From NCBI RefSeq assembly GCF_014649015.1, contig NZ_BMSF01000007.1, forward strand, positions 310,001 to 374,000: a DNA stretch of 64,000 nt. The letters are read 5' to 3'. The notes below the pieces were generated by a model. It was not told where the DNA came from, ran no database searches, and saw nothing but the letters and a program-made list of their open reading frames with translations. Source of the DNA: Streptomyces narbonensis (GTDB lineage Bacteria > Actinomycetota > Actinomycetes > Streptomycetales > Streptomycetaceae). Within the stretch, counting starts at the first letter, position 1, and the number at the start of each line of letters is the position of its first letter. Position numbers and translations under genes: made by a program. Shown here one piece after another: positions 7,185-15,474 of this stretch.

Positions 7185-8543
7185 CTACCAGCGCTGAGGG
7201 GTGGGCGGAAGGGTGGGCGGAGTCGCGGGCGGAGGCGGGGGCGGGGGCGGAGGCGGGGACTGATCAGTGCTCTCCGTCGGCTCCTCCGCCAGGAAGGCCG
7301 TCACCGCGAGGGCGAAGAGCAGCGCGAGGGCGAGCCCGACGACGACCCAGCCGGTGGGGTGCGGCCAGAAGACACAGGCCGCGGCCGCCCCCGCGACGAG
7401 GATCCAGGTGATCCAGGTGCGGTACCGGCGGACGAAGGGGCCGACCGGGCCGAGGCGCATCCCCGCGCGGTCGGCGGTGGCGCGGGTGGCGCTGATGCCG
7501 GAGTGCCAAAGGCCGCGAACCAGGACGGCGGGGCGGCTCGGCCCGGAGAGCCAGGCGGCGAGGGCGATCAAGATGCCGAGGACCGCGAAGACCCGTACCG
7601 AGGTGCGGAGATAGCGGATCAGGGTGTCGTAGACGGAGCCCGCGGCGGCCGGGGAGACGCCGGCGGGGAGGGCGTTGAGATAGACCGTGCGGAAGACGGT
7701 GAGCGCGACGCCGAGGACGATCGCCGCGAAGGCGACGCCGAGGGCCGCGGCGATCAGGGTGCGGCGCCGGCGGCCGGCGAGCAGCACCCCGCCCGCGACG
7801 AGGAGGACGGCGATCACCGGCAGCCAGCGGCCCATCAGCTGGAGCAGGGAGAAGCCGGTCTTCACCTTGCCGATGTCGTCGGACCTGAGGATCGTGAAGT
7901 CGGTGTGGATCTCGGGGATCTTGGCGGCGACCGTGAGTCCGGAGTCCACGAGCCGCTGCTTCACCCGGTCGATGATCGGCGCCAGGTCGAGGGTCACCGA
8001 GTCCGTCTCGATCTTCACCGCGCCGTCATCGCTACCGGTCAGGGCCCGGTCGACGGCCGTGTGGATCGCGCGGTTGGCATCGGTCCACAGGGTCGCGAAG
8101 GCCTGGGAGGCGACCACGTCCTGCGTCCGGTCGCGGACGAAGCTGGCGACCGCGCTCTCCAGGGAGCCGCCCAGCTTGCCCAGCGCCTTCTGCACGAGGG
8201 GCCGCTGTTCGGGCGCGACGCCCTCAAGGAGGGCGGGCAGGTCGATGTGGTCCATGACGGCGTTCGTCACCCGGTCGGTGACGGCGGCCTGGACGGCCGG
8301 GTCCTCGGCGAGCGGGGCGACCGTCTGCACGTACCGGTCGGTGTCGCCGACGATGTCCGAGGTCCAGGAGGCGACGATGCCCAGCGGGACGAGGACGCAG
8401 CCGATGACGATCAGCAGGGCGGCACAGAAGGAGCGCAGCCGGTGGCGGGGTGGTGGGGCGGCGGCGCGGTCCGCTTCGAGGGCGGCCACCCGGGCGCGGA
8501 GTGCGGTGATCTCGTCGGCCTTGTCACCGGAAGCGTCGTCCAT
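7185..8543 (-). CDS. Multi-pass integral membrane protein of unknown function
   Basis: About 452 residues. After a charged N-terminus with a short coiled-coil-like stretch (EITALRARVAALEADRAAA) comes one transmembrane helix (LLIVIGCVLVPLGIVASW). A long, mainly helical extracytoplasmic region (~65-240: DRYVQTVAPLAEDPAVQAAV and on) follows, then four or five more helices, ending in a proline-rich cytoplasmic tail. I chose ATG 8543 because AGGAGGG lies ten bases upstream; the longer frame to 8630 has no such signal. This is a common actinomycete architecture without an assigned function. Confidence 0.78.
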   Translation of the reverse strand: MDDASGDKADEITALRARVAALEADRAAAPPPRHRLRSFCAALLIVIGCVLVPLGIVASWTSDIVGDTDRYVQTVAPLAEDPAVQAAVTDRVTNAVMDHIDLPALLEGVAPEQRPLVQKALGKLGGSLESAVASFVRDRTQDVVASQAFATLWTDANRAIHTAVDRALTGSDDGAVKIETDSVTLDLAPIIDRVKQRLVDSGLTVAAKIPEIHTDFTILRSDDIGKVKTGFSLLQLMGRWLPVIAVLLVAGGVLLAGRRRRTLIAAALGVAFAAIVLGVALTVFRTVYLNALPAGVSPAAAGSVYDTLIRYLRTSVRVFAVLGILIALAAWLSGPSRPAVLVRGLWHSGISATRATADRAGMRLGPVGPFVRRYRTWITWILVAGAAAACVFWPHPTGWVVVGLALALLFALAVTAFLAEEPTESTDQSPPPPPPPPPPATPPTLPPTPQRW

Positions 8544-8683
8544 GGCACCAGCCCTCCTGAGGGGACAATCCAGGCAATTCTCCGCGAGCTGGGTGCTTCT
8601 GTCGCTCCGAGAGGTGCGGAAGGCGGCCATGCGTGGGAACAGACACCTGCCCGGTGTACGCGCCGATCCGCGATCATGCGGTC

Positions 8684-9646
8684 ATGAACCTGCCGCGCTG
8701 CGCCGTACTCGACGACTACCAGGGCGTCGCCCTCTCCTCCGCCGACTGGAGCCCGCTCGCCGGGCGGGTCGAGGTCCGCGTGCTGCGCGAGCACCTCACC
8801 GACCGGGACGCGCTCGTCGCGGCCGTCGAGGACTGTCGGATCCTCGTCGTCATGCGCGAGCGCACCCCGGTCGACGCCGCGCTCCTCGACCGGCTCCCCC
8901 GGCTCCGGCTGATCGTCACCTCCGGCCTGCGCAACGCCTCCGTCGACGTCGCCGCCGCCCGCGCGCGAGGCATCACCGTCTGCGGCACGGCCAGCAGCTC
9001 CGAGCCGCCCACCGAGCTGACCTGGGCCCTGCTCCTGGGTCTCGCCCGGCACCTACGGACCGAGGCGCAGGCGCTGCGCGAGGGCGGGCCCTGGCAGTCC
9101 ACCGTCGGCGCCGACCTGGCCGGCCGGACCCTCGGCCTCGTCGGACTCGGCAAGATCGGCGGCCGGGTCGCCCGGATCGGCCTCGCCTTCGGCATGGACG
9201 TCCACGCCTGGAGCCCGAACCTGACGAAGGAGCGGGCGGCGGAGCACGGCGTGCGACTCGCGAAGGACCGGCGGGAGCTGCTCGGGAGCAGCGACTTCGT
9301 CTCCCTGCACCTGGTGCTCTCCGACCGCACCCGCGGCCTGATCGGGGAGCCCGAGCTGCGGGCGATGCGCCCGTCCGCGTACCTCGTCAACACCTCACGG
9401 GCGGGGCTCGTCGACGGCGGGGCGCTGCTGCGGGCGCTGCGCGAGGGGTGGATCGCGGGGGCCGGGCTCGACGTCTTCGAGACGGAGCCGCTGCCGGCCG
9501 ACGACCCCTTGCGGACCCTGCCGAACGTCCTGGCCCTCCCCCACCTGGGATACGTGACGGAGGGCAACTACGGCCGCTACTTCGGGCAGGCGGTCGAGGA
9601 CATCGAGGCGTTCCTGGCGGGCGCCCCGGTGCGCGAACTGAGTTGA
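8684..9646 (+). CDS. D-2-hydroxyacid dehydrogenase family protein
   Basis: A 320-residue NAD(P)-dependent dehydrogenase of the D-isomer 2-hydroxyacid family (3-phosphoglycerate/glyoxylate reductase fold). The NAD-binding motif is GLVGLGKIGGRVARIGLAFG (~145-165). Catalytic positions are Arg in NTSRAGLVDG (~237), Glu in DVFETEPLP (~265) and His in LPHLGYVT (~285). ATG 8684 is chosen over an upstream in-frame start at 8633 because the family begins with the AVLDDYQ strand. The substrate is not determined: the early motif is SGLRNASVD and the protein lacks the ACT domain of SerA. Confidence 0.9.
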   Translation: MNLPRCAVLDDYQGVALSSADWSPLAGRVEVRVLREHLTDRDALVAAVEDCRILVVMRERTPVDAALLDRLPRLRLIVTSGLRNASVDVAAARARGITVCGTASSSEPPTELTWALLLGLARHLRTEAQALREGGPWQSTVGADLAGRTLGLVGLGKIGGRVARIGLAFGMDVHAWSPNLTKERAAEHGVRLAKDRRELLGSSDFVSLHLVLSDRTRGLIGEPELRAMRPSAYLVNTSRAGLVDGGALLRALREGWIAGAGLDVFETEPLPADDPLRTLPNVLALPHLGYVTEGNYGRYFGQAVEDIEAFLAGAPVRELS

Positions 9647-9690
9647 ACGGGGGCCGGGCCGCCTCGGCCGGGGCCGCGCCCGACCACGGC

Positions 9691-9764
9691 CGACCGCGGC
9701 CGAGGTCAGCCCCGACCGCGGCCGAGGTCAGCCCCGGCCACGGCCGAGGTCAATCCCGACCGCG
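9691..9764. repeat. 22-bp tandem repeat, about 3.4 copies
   Basis: Unit CGACCGCGGCCGAGGTCAGC plus CC, at 9691, 9713 and 9735, with a partial copy from 9757. The third copy carries substitutions. It fills the gap between the convergent dehydrogenase and cbtA genes. No reading frame or hairpin explains it; a minisatellite. Confidence 0.75.
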
Positions 9765-9776
9765 GCACCGGGGCAC

Positions 9777-10583
9777 TCAGGCCGCCGGGACGGTCTCCCT
9801 GGTCCCGGCGGTGGCGCGCACCGTCTCCGGGGCGAGCAGCCGCTGGGCCAGCGCCCCGAAGGCGACCGCGAAGACCGCCCACAGGACCGCCTGGATCCCG
9901 AGGGTGGCGAGCCGGAACTCCCACAGCACGGCCGCCGGGAAGCCGGCCTGCACCGCGTCGTCGTTCCCCGGCAGGAACGCGCAGGCCACGGCGACGGCGG
10001 CGACGAAGCCGGCGCCGGCGACGAGGGTGGCGTTCCAGTTCCCGAGGCGCGGGGCGAGGCGGCGACCGAGGACGACCGCGGCGACGCCGAGCAGCACGCT
10101 CAGAAGGATCATCAAGAAGAAGAGCGTGGTGCGCTTCCCGATGGTGTCCGGGTTCCCGACGGCCGGCGGGGTCGCCGGGTACTTCAGGAACGGCACGAGG
10201 TAGACGGTCGTGAAGGCGGCGGCCGCGACGAGCGCGGCGGTGGCCTTCGGGGTGAACCGGCCGACGCGCCCAAGGACGAAGGCGAACGCGAGGGAGGCGA
10301 TGCCGCCGAGCGCGACGCCGTAGACGAGGACGCCGGTGGCCAGTCCGGCCGTGGACTGGACGGCCCGGCTGACGAGTTCCTCCTCCTCCGGCTCCGCGGC
10401 GGCGGCCGCTCCGTGGCCCGCGTGCTCGGCCGCCGCGGCGGCCTCCTCGACGGCGATCGAGGCGTCGACGGACGGCTCGCCGGCGACGTACGCGAGGGCG
10501 AAGGCGAACAGTCCGGCGATCAGACCCGCGAGCATGCCGCGGACCAGCAGTCTCCTCACGGTGGAGGACGTCGTGTCATACAT
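9777..10583 (-). CDS. cbtA: CbtA, cobalt uptake membrane protein
   Basis: A 268-residue CbtA-family protein: putative cobalt transporter subunit with about five to six transmembrane helices, found with CbtB under B12 control in bacteria that make cobalamin. The N-terminal helix (GMLAGLIAGLFAFALAYVAG) is followed by the acidic/His segment (VEEAAAAAEHAGHG) that could bind metal, and later by hydrophobic helices such as VLLGVAAVVLG. ATG 10583 follows a GGAGGAG ribosome binding site, 23 bp after the cbtB stop, so the two form one operon behind the cobalamin riboswitch. An upstream extension of the frame is within cbtB and is discarded. Confidence 0.9.
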   Translation of the reverse strand: MYDTTSSTVRRLLVRGMLAGLIAGLFAFALAYVAGEPSVDASIAVEEAAAAAEHAGHGAAAAAEPEEEELVSRAVQSTAGLATGVLVYGVALGGIASLAFAFVLGRVGRFTPKATAALVAAAAFTTVYLVPFLKYPATPPAVGNPDTIGKRTTLFFLMILLSVLLGVAAVVLGRRLAPRLGNWNATLVAGAGFVAAVAVACAFLPGNDDAVQAGFPAAVLWEFRLATLGIQAVLWAVFAVAFGALAQRLLAPETVRATAGTRETVPAA

Positions 10584-10606
10584 GTGCGTGAGCTCCTCCG
10601 CCCCGG

Positions 10607-10834
10607 TCAGTGGCAGGGGAAGCCGAGCAGATGACGGCCGTCGTGGACCCACTCGTGGACATCACTGCCCGCGAAGACGGAGAGGGCGCCCTGCTCGGCG
10701 CCGACGAAGTAGAGCGCGACCAGCGCCAGGAGCCCGGCGAACAGGGCCCAGGGCAGCACGGTGCGGACCGGCAGGGAAACCGGCAGCACGACAGGGGTGG
10801 TGGGGGTGACGGACGGGGCGACGGCCTCGGCCAT
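10607..10834 (-). CDS. cbtB: CbtB, small cobalt-uptake subunit with C-terminal His motif
   Basis: A 75-residue single-span membrane protein ending in the CbtB signature HEWVHDGRHLLGFPCH, whose His and Cys residues are the expected cobalt ligands. The transmembrane helix is LPWALFAGLLALVALYFVG. ATG 10834 has an ideal GAGGAGG ribosome binding site. It is the first gene after the cobalamin riboswitch and is followed by cbtA. The CbtB/CbtA pair is known as a cobalt-uptake candidate from comparative genomics of B12 regulons. Confidence 0.93.
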   Translation of the reverse strand: MAEAVAPSVTPTTPVVLPVSLPVRTVLPWALFAGLLALVALYFVGAEQGALSVFAGSDVHEWVHDGRHLLGFPCH

Positions 10835-10869
10835 GGCGGTACCTCCTCGGGAACTCGCGTCCCAGTACG

Positions 10870-10990
10870 GTGGTGTGCGACGACGGTCGTCGGGTCTGAC
10901 TCGCCGGGTCCCGGGGGTGCCGGGCCGGCTCACAGTGGCGCGACCGTGCCGGTTTCTCACCGGACTTCCGTGTCGCCGTCGTCGGTCTCT
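10870..10990 (-). promoter_or_regulatory. Cobalamin riboswitch upstream of cbtB-cbtA
   Basis: Read on the minus strand, the core shows GGAAGTCCGGTGAGAAACCG, then CGCGCCACTGTGAGCC, and further on GAGTCAGACC. These are the conserved B12-aptamer blocks (GGTGNNANTCC-like, GCCACTGT, AGTCAG). The aptamer closes with an 8-bp P1 stem GACGACGG/CCGTCGTC (10976-10983 with 10879-10886). The cbtB ribosome binding site lies ~40 nt downstream, so control is probably translational. B12 is expected to lower CbtAB synthesis. Confidence 0.9.
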
Positions 10991-11077
10991 GGAATTGTCG
11001 CCGTGACCGTACCGCGCGGGCCCCACCCCGCCAAGGGCGTACGGGCGGACGACCGAGCACTGAGGGATGTATCACCC

Positions 11078-11725
11078 ATGAACGCGCCCCCGCCCGCACC
11101 TTCGCCCCCGCCCGAGTCTCCGCCCGCCTCCGCGCCCGCCTCCCCGCCGCCCGCCCCGCCTCCTGCCCCGCCCGAGCGGACCGTACGACTCGTCCTGGTC
11201 GCCCCGGCCATGAGCGCGGCCCAGCGGGAGGCCCGGTTCGACGACGGCTCGGCCGTGGAGCCCGGGTCCGCCGATCCGGTGTGTCTCGGACGGTCGGTAC
11301 GGGTGCTCGGCTCGCCGTCTCCGCGCTGCCGGGGCACGGCCGAACTCCTCGGCCTGACGGTGGCCGAGGAGCCGGCGGCACTCGCGGGGTGCGCGATGGG
11401 CCGGTGGCGGGGCCGGCGGTTGGACGAACTCGCTGCCGAGGAGCCGGAGTCCGTGGCCGCCTGGCTCTCTGATCCGGACGCGGCCCCGCACGGCGGCGAG
11501 TCCCTGCGGGAGCTGCGCGCCCGGGTCGCCGGCTGGCTGGACGGCCTGGAGCCGGGCACGGTCTGGGCCGTCGCCGAGCCGGACGTGATCCGGGCGGCCG
11601 TCGCGCACGCCCTCGGCGCACCGGAGGCCGCCTTCTGGCGCCTGGACGTGCGCCCGCGGTCGTCGGTCGAACTCACGGGCCGCGCCGGCCGTTGGAACGT
11701 CGGCATCGGCTCCGTACGGGACTGA
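11078..11725 (+). CDS. Histidine-phosphatase-fold protein with both catalytic histidines replaced
   Basis: A 215-residue protein with a Pro-rich, disordered first ~33 residues, then a phosphoglycerate-mutase-like (histidine phosphatase) fold. The usual RHG motif is replaced by VAPAMSAAQREARF, and the second catalytic His block reads AVAEPDVIRAAVAHALG where active members have a His. Other fold landmarks remain (GSPSPRCRGTAELLG; GESLRELRARVAGWL). It is divergent from cbtB-cbtA across the riboswitch. Active relatives near cob genes act as alpha-ribazole phosphatase (CobC), but this one is unlikely to be catalytic. A binding or regulatory role is inference. Confidence 0.8.
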   Translation: MNAPPPAPSPPPESPPASAPASPPPAPPPAPPERTVRLVLVAPAMSAAQREARFDDGSAVEPGSADPVCLGRSVRVLGSPSPRCRGTAELLGLTVAEEPAALAGCAMGRWRGRRLDELAAEEPESVAAWLSDPDAAPHGGESLRELRARVAGWLDGLEPGTVWAVAEPDVIRAAVAHALGAPEAAFWRLDVRPRSSVELTGRAGRWNVGIGSVRD

Positions 11726-11760
11726 GCCCGGCCGACGGAGGGGTCTCCTGACCGAGGAGG

Positions 11761-11949
11761 TCCGCCGACGGAACGGGGCAGCCGACCAAGGAGGTCAGCC
11801 GACGGAAGGTCCGCCGACGGAACGGGGCAGCCGACCAAGGAGGTCAGCCGACGGAAGGTCCGCCGACGGAACGGGGCAGCCGACCGAGGAGGTCAGCCGA
11901 CGGAAGGTCCGCCGACGGAACGGGGCAGCCGACCGAGGAGGTCAGCCGA
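11761..11949. repeat. 49-bp tandem repeat, about 3.9 copies
   Basis: Units start at 11761, 11810, 11859 and 11908, each beginning TCCGCCGACGGAACGGGGCA, differing only at AAGG versus GAGG. The last copy runs into the 3' end of the GntR gene (stop at 11942). It fills the gap between the convergent phosphatase-like and GntR genes. The motif CCGACGGA recurs twice per unit. Likely a variable-number tandem repeat. Confidence 0.8.
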
Positions 11950-12298
11950 GGCTCGTACGGGCGAGCTCCAGGAACTCCGCCTCCGTCAGGCCCAGTTCAC
12001 GGGCCTCCGCCGCCGCCTCGCGCAGCCGGGAGACCAGCCGGGCGCGGTCGGGGGCGGCGACTCCGGGGACGATCACGGCGCCGCGGCCCCGGCGGAGCTC
12101 GATGAGGCCCTCCTCGCGGAGCCGCTGGTAGCCGCGGAGGACGGTGTGGACGTTGACGCCCAGGGAGTCGGCGAGCTCCCGGGCGGCCGGGAGGCGTTCG
12201 CCGGGCTCGGCGGAGCCGTCGGCGAGCGCCCCGCGGACGCAGGCGGCGATCTGGTCGCCGAGGGGGACGGAGGAGGCCGGGTCGACGCGGAAGAGCAC
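11942..12298 (-). CDS. GntR-family regulator, YtrA subfamily
   Basis: A 118-residue protein consisting of a GntR winged HTH (LPAARELADSLGVNVHTVLR, wing LRRGRGAVIV) plus a short C-terminal helical dimerisation tail. That is the YtrA-type layout without a large effector domain. GTG 12298 is used; the frame upstream belongs to the preceding gene, whose TGA (12303-12301) ends two bases before. YtrA-type regulators usually repress their own operon, and a palindromic site near 13268-13291 upstream of the operon is a candidate operator. Partner: a DUF1648 membrane protein. Confidence 0.88.
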   Translation of the reverse strand: MLFRVDPASSVPLGDQIAACVRGALADGSAEPGERLPAARELADSLGVNVHTVLRGYQRLREEGLIELRRGRGAVIVPGVAAPDRARLVSRLREAAAEARELGLTEAEFLELARTSLG

Positions 12299-12300
12299 GG

Positions 12301-13251
12301 TCAGACCTTCCCATGCCGCTCGGCCAGCGTGTTGAGGAGGGCGGCGGCGGTGCGCGCGTCGGGCACGGTCACCGCGAACTCGCGGCCGCCGTCCCGCCGC
12401 ACGACGAGGGCCTCGCCGGAGCGGAGCACCACACCGGTGCGGTGGGCCCGGACCCGGTAGCCCCAGCCGCCGAAGTCCGTGACGGCGTCGATCTCGCGGA
12501 CGCTCGCGCCCTCGACGCCGTCGAGCGGGACCCGGACGCGGGGGCGGGAGGCGAGGGCGGACCGGACGGTGAGGCCGTGCCGGTCGACGGTGACCCGGAC
12601 GCGGGCGAGGGCGAGGCCCGGCACGCCGATGACGAGACCGAGCAGGCCGAGCAGGGCGTCGGGCCAGCTGACGACGAGGAGGGTGACGGGGGCGGCGGCG
12701 AGGGCGAGTGCCGCAAGGACGGTCAGTGTCCGGGACCCGGTGTCCTTGGACCAGCGGGCGGTCTCGCCGGAGCCGAGCGGGAGCCGGGGGCCGGCCGCCG
12801 CCGGGCCTCGGCCGGCGGCCGGCGGCTCCTCGGGGACGAGCGAGCCGAGAGCCCAGCCGGCGCCTCCGGCCACGGCGGCGACCGCCAGGGCCACCCCGAG
12901 GTCCATTCCGGGCGAGAAGACCTGCACCTCGAACTCGTCGACGCGGTTGGCACGGAGGAGCTGGACGAGGAGCCCGCCGGCGAAGCCTGCGGTGGCCCAC
13001 GCCGCCCACAGGTACCGGCGCCGGACGAATGCGGTCCAGCCGGCGGCCAGGCCGAGGAACAGGGCCGTACTGACGACGATGTAGGCGGTCCTGCCGGTCC
13101 AGCCGTCGGCCTCTCCCCCGACGGAGAAGTGGGTGGCGAGTTCGGCGGGCAGCTCGTCCCGCCAGCGGGCGAAGAGCAGCAGGTGGACGGCGAGGGCGAG
13201 GACGAAGGGGAGCGCGACGAGCGCGCGGAGACGAGGCGTGGCACGGTTCAT
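12301..13251 (-). CDS. DUF1648 domain membrane protein
   Basis: A 316-residue integral membrane protein. The N-terminal DUF1648 signature is visible as LPAELATHFSVGGEADGWTG between the first two hydrophobic helices. Further helices follow, and a C-terminal soluble part (~180-316) is rich in beta strands and reads like a PH-like domain (VRVTVDRHGLTVRSA; VVLRSGEALVVRRDGG). ATG 13251 is preceded by AAGGGAGG. It is co-transcribed with a YtrA-type GntR regulator located two bases downstream. Function unknown; DUF1648/GntR pairs are widespread in actinomycetes and firmicutes. Confidence 0.87.
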   Translation of the reverse strand: MNRATPRLRALVALPFVLALAVHLLLFARWRDELPAELATHFSVGGEADGWTGRTAYIVVSTALFLGLAAGWTAFVRRRYLWAAWATAGFAGGLLVQLLRANRVDEFEVQVFSPGMDLGVALAVAAVAGGAGWALGSLVPEEPPAAGRGPAAAGPRLPLGSGETARWSKDTGSRTLTVLAALALAAAPVTLLVVSWPDALLGLLGLVIGVPGLALARVRVTVDRHGLTVRSALASRPRVRVPLDGVEGASVREIDAVTDFGGWGYRVRAHRTGVVLRSGEALVVRRDGGREFAVTVPDARTAAALLNTLAERHGKV

Positions 13252-13261
13252 GAAAACCTCC

Positions 13262-13300
13262 CTTGTTTGCACTCTACTAGAACAATGAGCTTTGAGGCTG
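13262..13300 (-). promoter_or_regulatory. Candidate promoter/operator of the DUF1648-gntR operon
   Basis: An AT-richer patch just upstream of ATG 13251 contains TTGTT-N13-AACAA (13265-13287) with CTACTAGAA inside. Such dyads are typical targets of YtrA-type GntR proteins, and the regulator is encoded in the same operon. A -10-like TAGAGT lies within the dyad on the minus strand, so binding would block transcription. Confidence 0.35.
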
Positions 13301-13372
13301 GCCGATCTTCAAGATGCGAGGGCTCCGCACCGACGGTTGACTGGGTCGGACGCAGACAAATGGGGAGATTTC

Positions 13373-14371
13373 ATGCGCCGTCGGCCCACCACCGCCACCT
13401 TCGCCGCCCTTATCGCCCTCGCCGCGCTCACCGCCGCCTTCGCCACGGGCTGCGGCAGCGACGACGACAGGCCCGACCCGCTGCGGAACCAGCAATGGGG
13501 TCTCGACGCGCTGAAGATGCCGGACGCCTGGTCCACGGCGAAGGGCGACGACACGGTCATCGCCGTCGTCGACACCGGCGCCGACCTCGACCACCCGGAC
13601 CTCAAGGGACGGCTCGTCGACGGCTACGACTTCGTCGACGAGGACGACGAGCCCAAGGACCTCAACGGCCACGGCACGCACGTCTCCGGCATCGCCGCCG
13701 CCCACACCGACGACGGCATCGGGGTCTCGGGCGGTGCGCCCGGCGCCAGGATCATGCCGGTGCGGGTGCTCGGCGCCGACGGCAGCGGCACCGACGCGAA
13801 CATCGCCAAGGGCATCGTCTGGGCCGCCGACCACGGCGCCGACGTCATCAACCTCTCCCTGGGCGAGTCCGGCCTGATGGCCCGCCTCCTCAAGGGCGGC
13901 ATCCTCAACCGGGCCATCGGCCACGCCACCGGCAAGGGCGCGGTCGTCGTCGCCGCCGCGGGCAACGACTCGACGGCGCTCCAGCCGTACAAGACCGACA
14001 CCCCGGTCCTCGTCGTCAACGCCGCCGACCGCACCGGCGGCCCGGCCTCCTTCACCAACTTCGGCGCGCAGAACGCCGTGACGGCCCCCGGCGTCGACAT
14101 CCTCTCCACGCTCCCCACCTACACGACGAAGGAGACCCTGAAGAACCTCTCGGGGTACGGAAAGCTCTCCGGTACGTCGATGGCCTCGCCGTACGTCTCC
14201 GCCGTGGCCGCGCTCCTGCACCAGCAGGGCCTGGACCCGGCCGCGATCATGCAGACCATCCGCGACACGGCGGCCAACCCGCAGAAGCTCGCCAAGCTCG
14301 GCCTCGGGAACGTCGACGCGGCGGCGGCCGTGAAGGCGGCGCAAGCGACCCAGGCGGCGAAGAACAGGTAG
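13373..14371 (+). CDS. Secreted S8-family subtilisin-like serine protease
   Basis: A 332-residue protease with an N-terminal export signal (positively charged MRRRP, hydrophobic core to ~25) ending in FATGC, a weak lipobox, so it may be a lipoprotein. The catalytic triad is intact: Asp67 (VVDTGADLDHP), His100 (NGHGTHVSG) and Ser269 (SGTSMASPYV), with the oxyanion Asn198 in AAGND. The short stretch between signal and catalytic domain leaves no room for a classical I9 propeptide. No C-terminal transmembrane anchor follows, which separates it from type VII-associated mycosins. ATG 13373 has GGGGAG upstream. Confidence 0.92.
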   Translation: MRRRPTTATFAALIALAALTAAFATGCGSDDDRPDPLRNQQWGLDALKMPDAWSTAKGDDTVIAVVDTGADLDHPDLKGRLVDGYDFVDEDDEPKDLNGHGTHVSGIAAAHTDDGIGVSGGAPGARIMPVRVLGADGSGTDANIAKGIVWAADHGADVINLSLGESGLMARLLKGGILNRAIGHATGKGAVVVAAAGNDSTALQPYKTDTPVLVVNAADRTGGPASFTNFGAQNAVTAPGVDILSTLPTYTTKETLKNLSGYGKLSGTSMASPYVSAVAALLHQQGLDPAAIMQTIRDTAANPQKLAKLGLGNVDAAAAVKAAQATQAAKNR

Positions 14372-14460
14372 GCGCGGGCCGGGCCGCCGTCCCGGGGACC
14401 CGGTCCGACACCCGCCCGGCACCCGTGACGGCGGCCCGCCCCCTGTGGGACGGTGGAGAC

Positions 14461-15447
14461 ATGCCCGTACCCGTGATCCTCGACTGCGATCCCGGTCACG
14501 ACGACGCCTTCAACATCCTGCTGGCCGCGGCGCACCCCTCCGTCGACCTGCTCGCGATCACCACCGTCGCGGGCAACCAGACGCTGGAGAAGACCACCCT
14601 GAACGCCCGCCGGGTGTGCGAGGCCGCCGGGATCCGGGGCGTGCCGATCGCCGCGGGCGCGGCGGGCCCGCTGCACGCCCGGCCGCAGGGTGTGCTCGTC
14701 GCCGAGCACATCCACGGCAGCTCGGGGCTGGACGGCCCGAGCTGGGACGCCTGGGAGTCCGGCCCTGGTGCCGGCTTCGGTCACGGGCAGCCGACGGTCC
14801 CGCAGGACCCGCGCGACGCGCTGACGCTGCTCCGGGAGACCCTGACCGGCCACCCCGCGCCCGTCACCCTCGTCCCGACGGGCCCCCTGACGAACATCGC
14901 GACGCTGCTCCTCGCCCACCCCCGGCTGACGGACCGCATCGAGCGGATCGTCCTGATGGGCGGCTCGGTGGAGCGCGGAAACACCACACCCGCCGCCGAG
15001 TTCAACATCCTCTGCGACCCGGAGGCGGCGGACATCGTCTTCGGCTGCGGGGTGCCGGTGACGATGTTCGGCCTCAACGCCACCCACCAGGTACGGGCCA
15101 CTCCCGAGGTCCTCGGGCGGCTCACGGCGCTCGGCACCCCACTGAGCCGGCTCTGCGTGGAGCTGCTCACCTACTTCGCGTCGACCTACCGCGAGGTGTA
15201 CGGCTTCGACGCTCCGCCGCTGCACGACCCGCTGACCGTGGCGCACCTCATCGACCCGTCACTGGTCAGCCTGGTGCGGGCGGCGGTGCGGGTGGAGCTG
15301 ACGGGGACGTGGACGCGCGGCGCGACGGTCGTCGACCTGGACGGGGTGACGGGCCTCCCGCCGAACGCGGAAGTGGGGATGGACGTCGACGCCGACGGCT
15401 TCTGGGACCTGATCGTGGAGGCGGTCAGGGTCCTGGGCAGCGCCTGA
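14461..15447 (+). CDS. Nucleoside hydrolase (inosine-uridine preferring family)
   Basis: A 328-residue cytoplasmic enzyme that splits the N-glycosidic bond of ribonucleosides for salvage. The calcium/ribose-binding signature is at the N-terminus: VILDCDPGHDDAFNILLA (DxDxGxDD). Further family marks are TTVAGNQTLEKTTLNA, LVPTGPLTNIATLL, IVLMGGSVERGNTTPAAEFN and LHDPLTVAHL with the active-site Asp. Length is normal. GGTGGAG lies just upstream of ATG 14461. It stands alone, convergent with the MarR gene. Base preference cannot be read from sequence. Confidence 0.93.
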   Translation: MPVPVILDCDPGHDDAFNILLAAAHPSVDLLAITTVAGNQTLEKTTLNARRVCEAAGIRGVPIAAGAAGPLHARPQGVLVAEHIHGSSGLDGPSWDAWESGPGAGFGHGQPTVPQDPRDALTLLRETLTGHPAPVTLVPTGPLTNIATLLLAHPRLTDRIERIVLMGGSVERGNTTPAAEFNILCDPEAADIVFGCGVPVTMFGLNATHQVRATPEVLGRLTALGTPLSRLCVELLTYFASTYREVYGFDAPPLHDPLTVAHLIDPSLVSLVRAAVRVELTGTWTRGATVVDLDGVTGLPPNAEVGMDVDADGFWDLIVEAVRVLGSA

Positions 15448-15474
15448 CGTCCCTCGTCGCCCGCTCCGGTCGCC

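Noticed and set aside
11761..11949. CRISPR-like array
   Set aside because: The 49-bp units are contiguous without unique spacers and no cas genes are present; it is a tandem repeat. The same applies to the 22-, 36- and 15-bp arrays.
12313..14371. Plus-strand 1044-codon frame spanning DUF1648 gene and subtilisin
   Set aside because: Only its end (from 14461) is real, as the nucleoside hydrolase; the remainder is shadow of genes on other frames.
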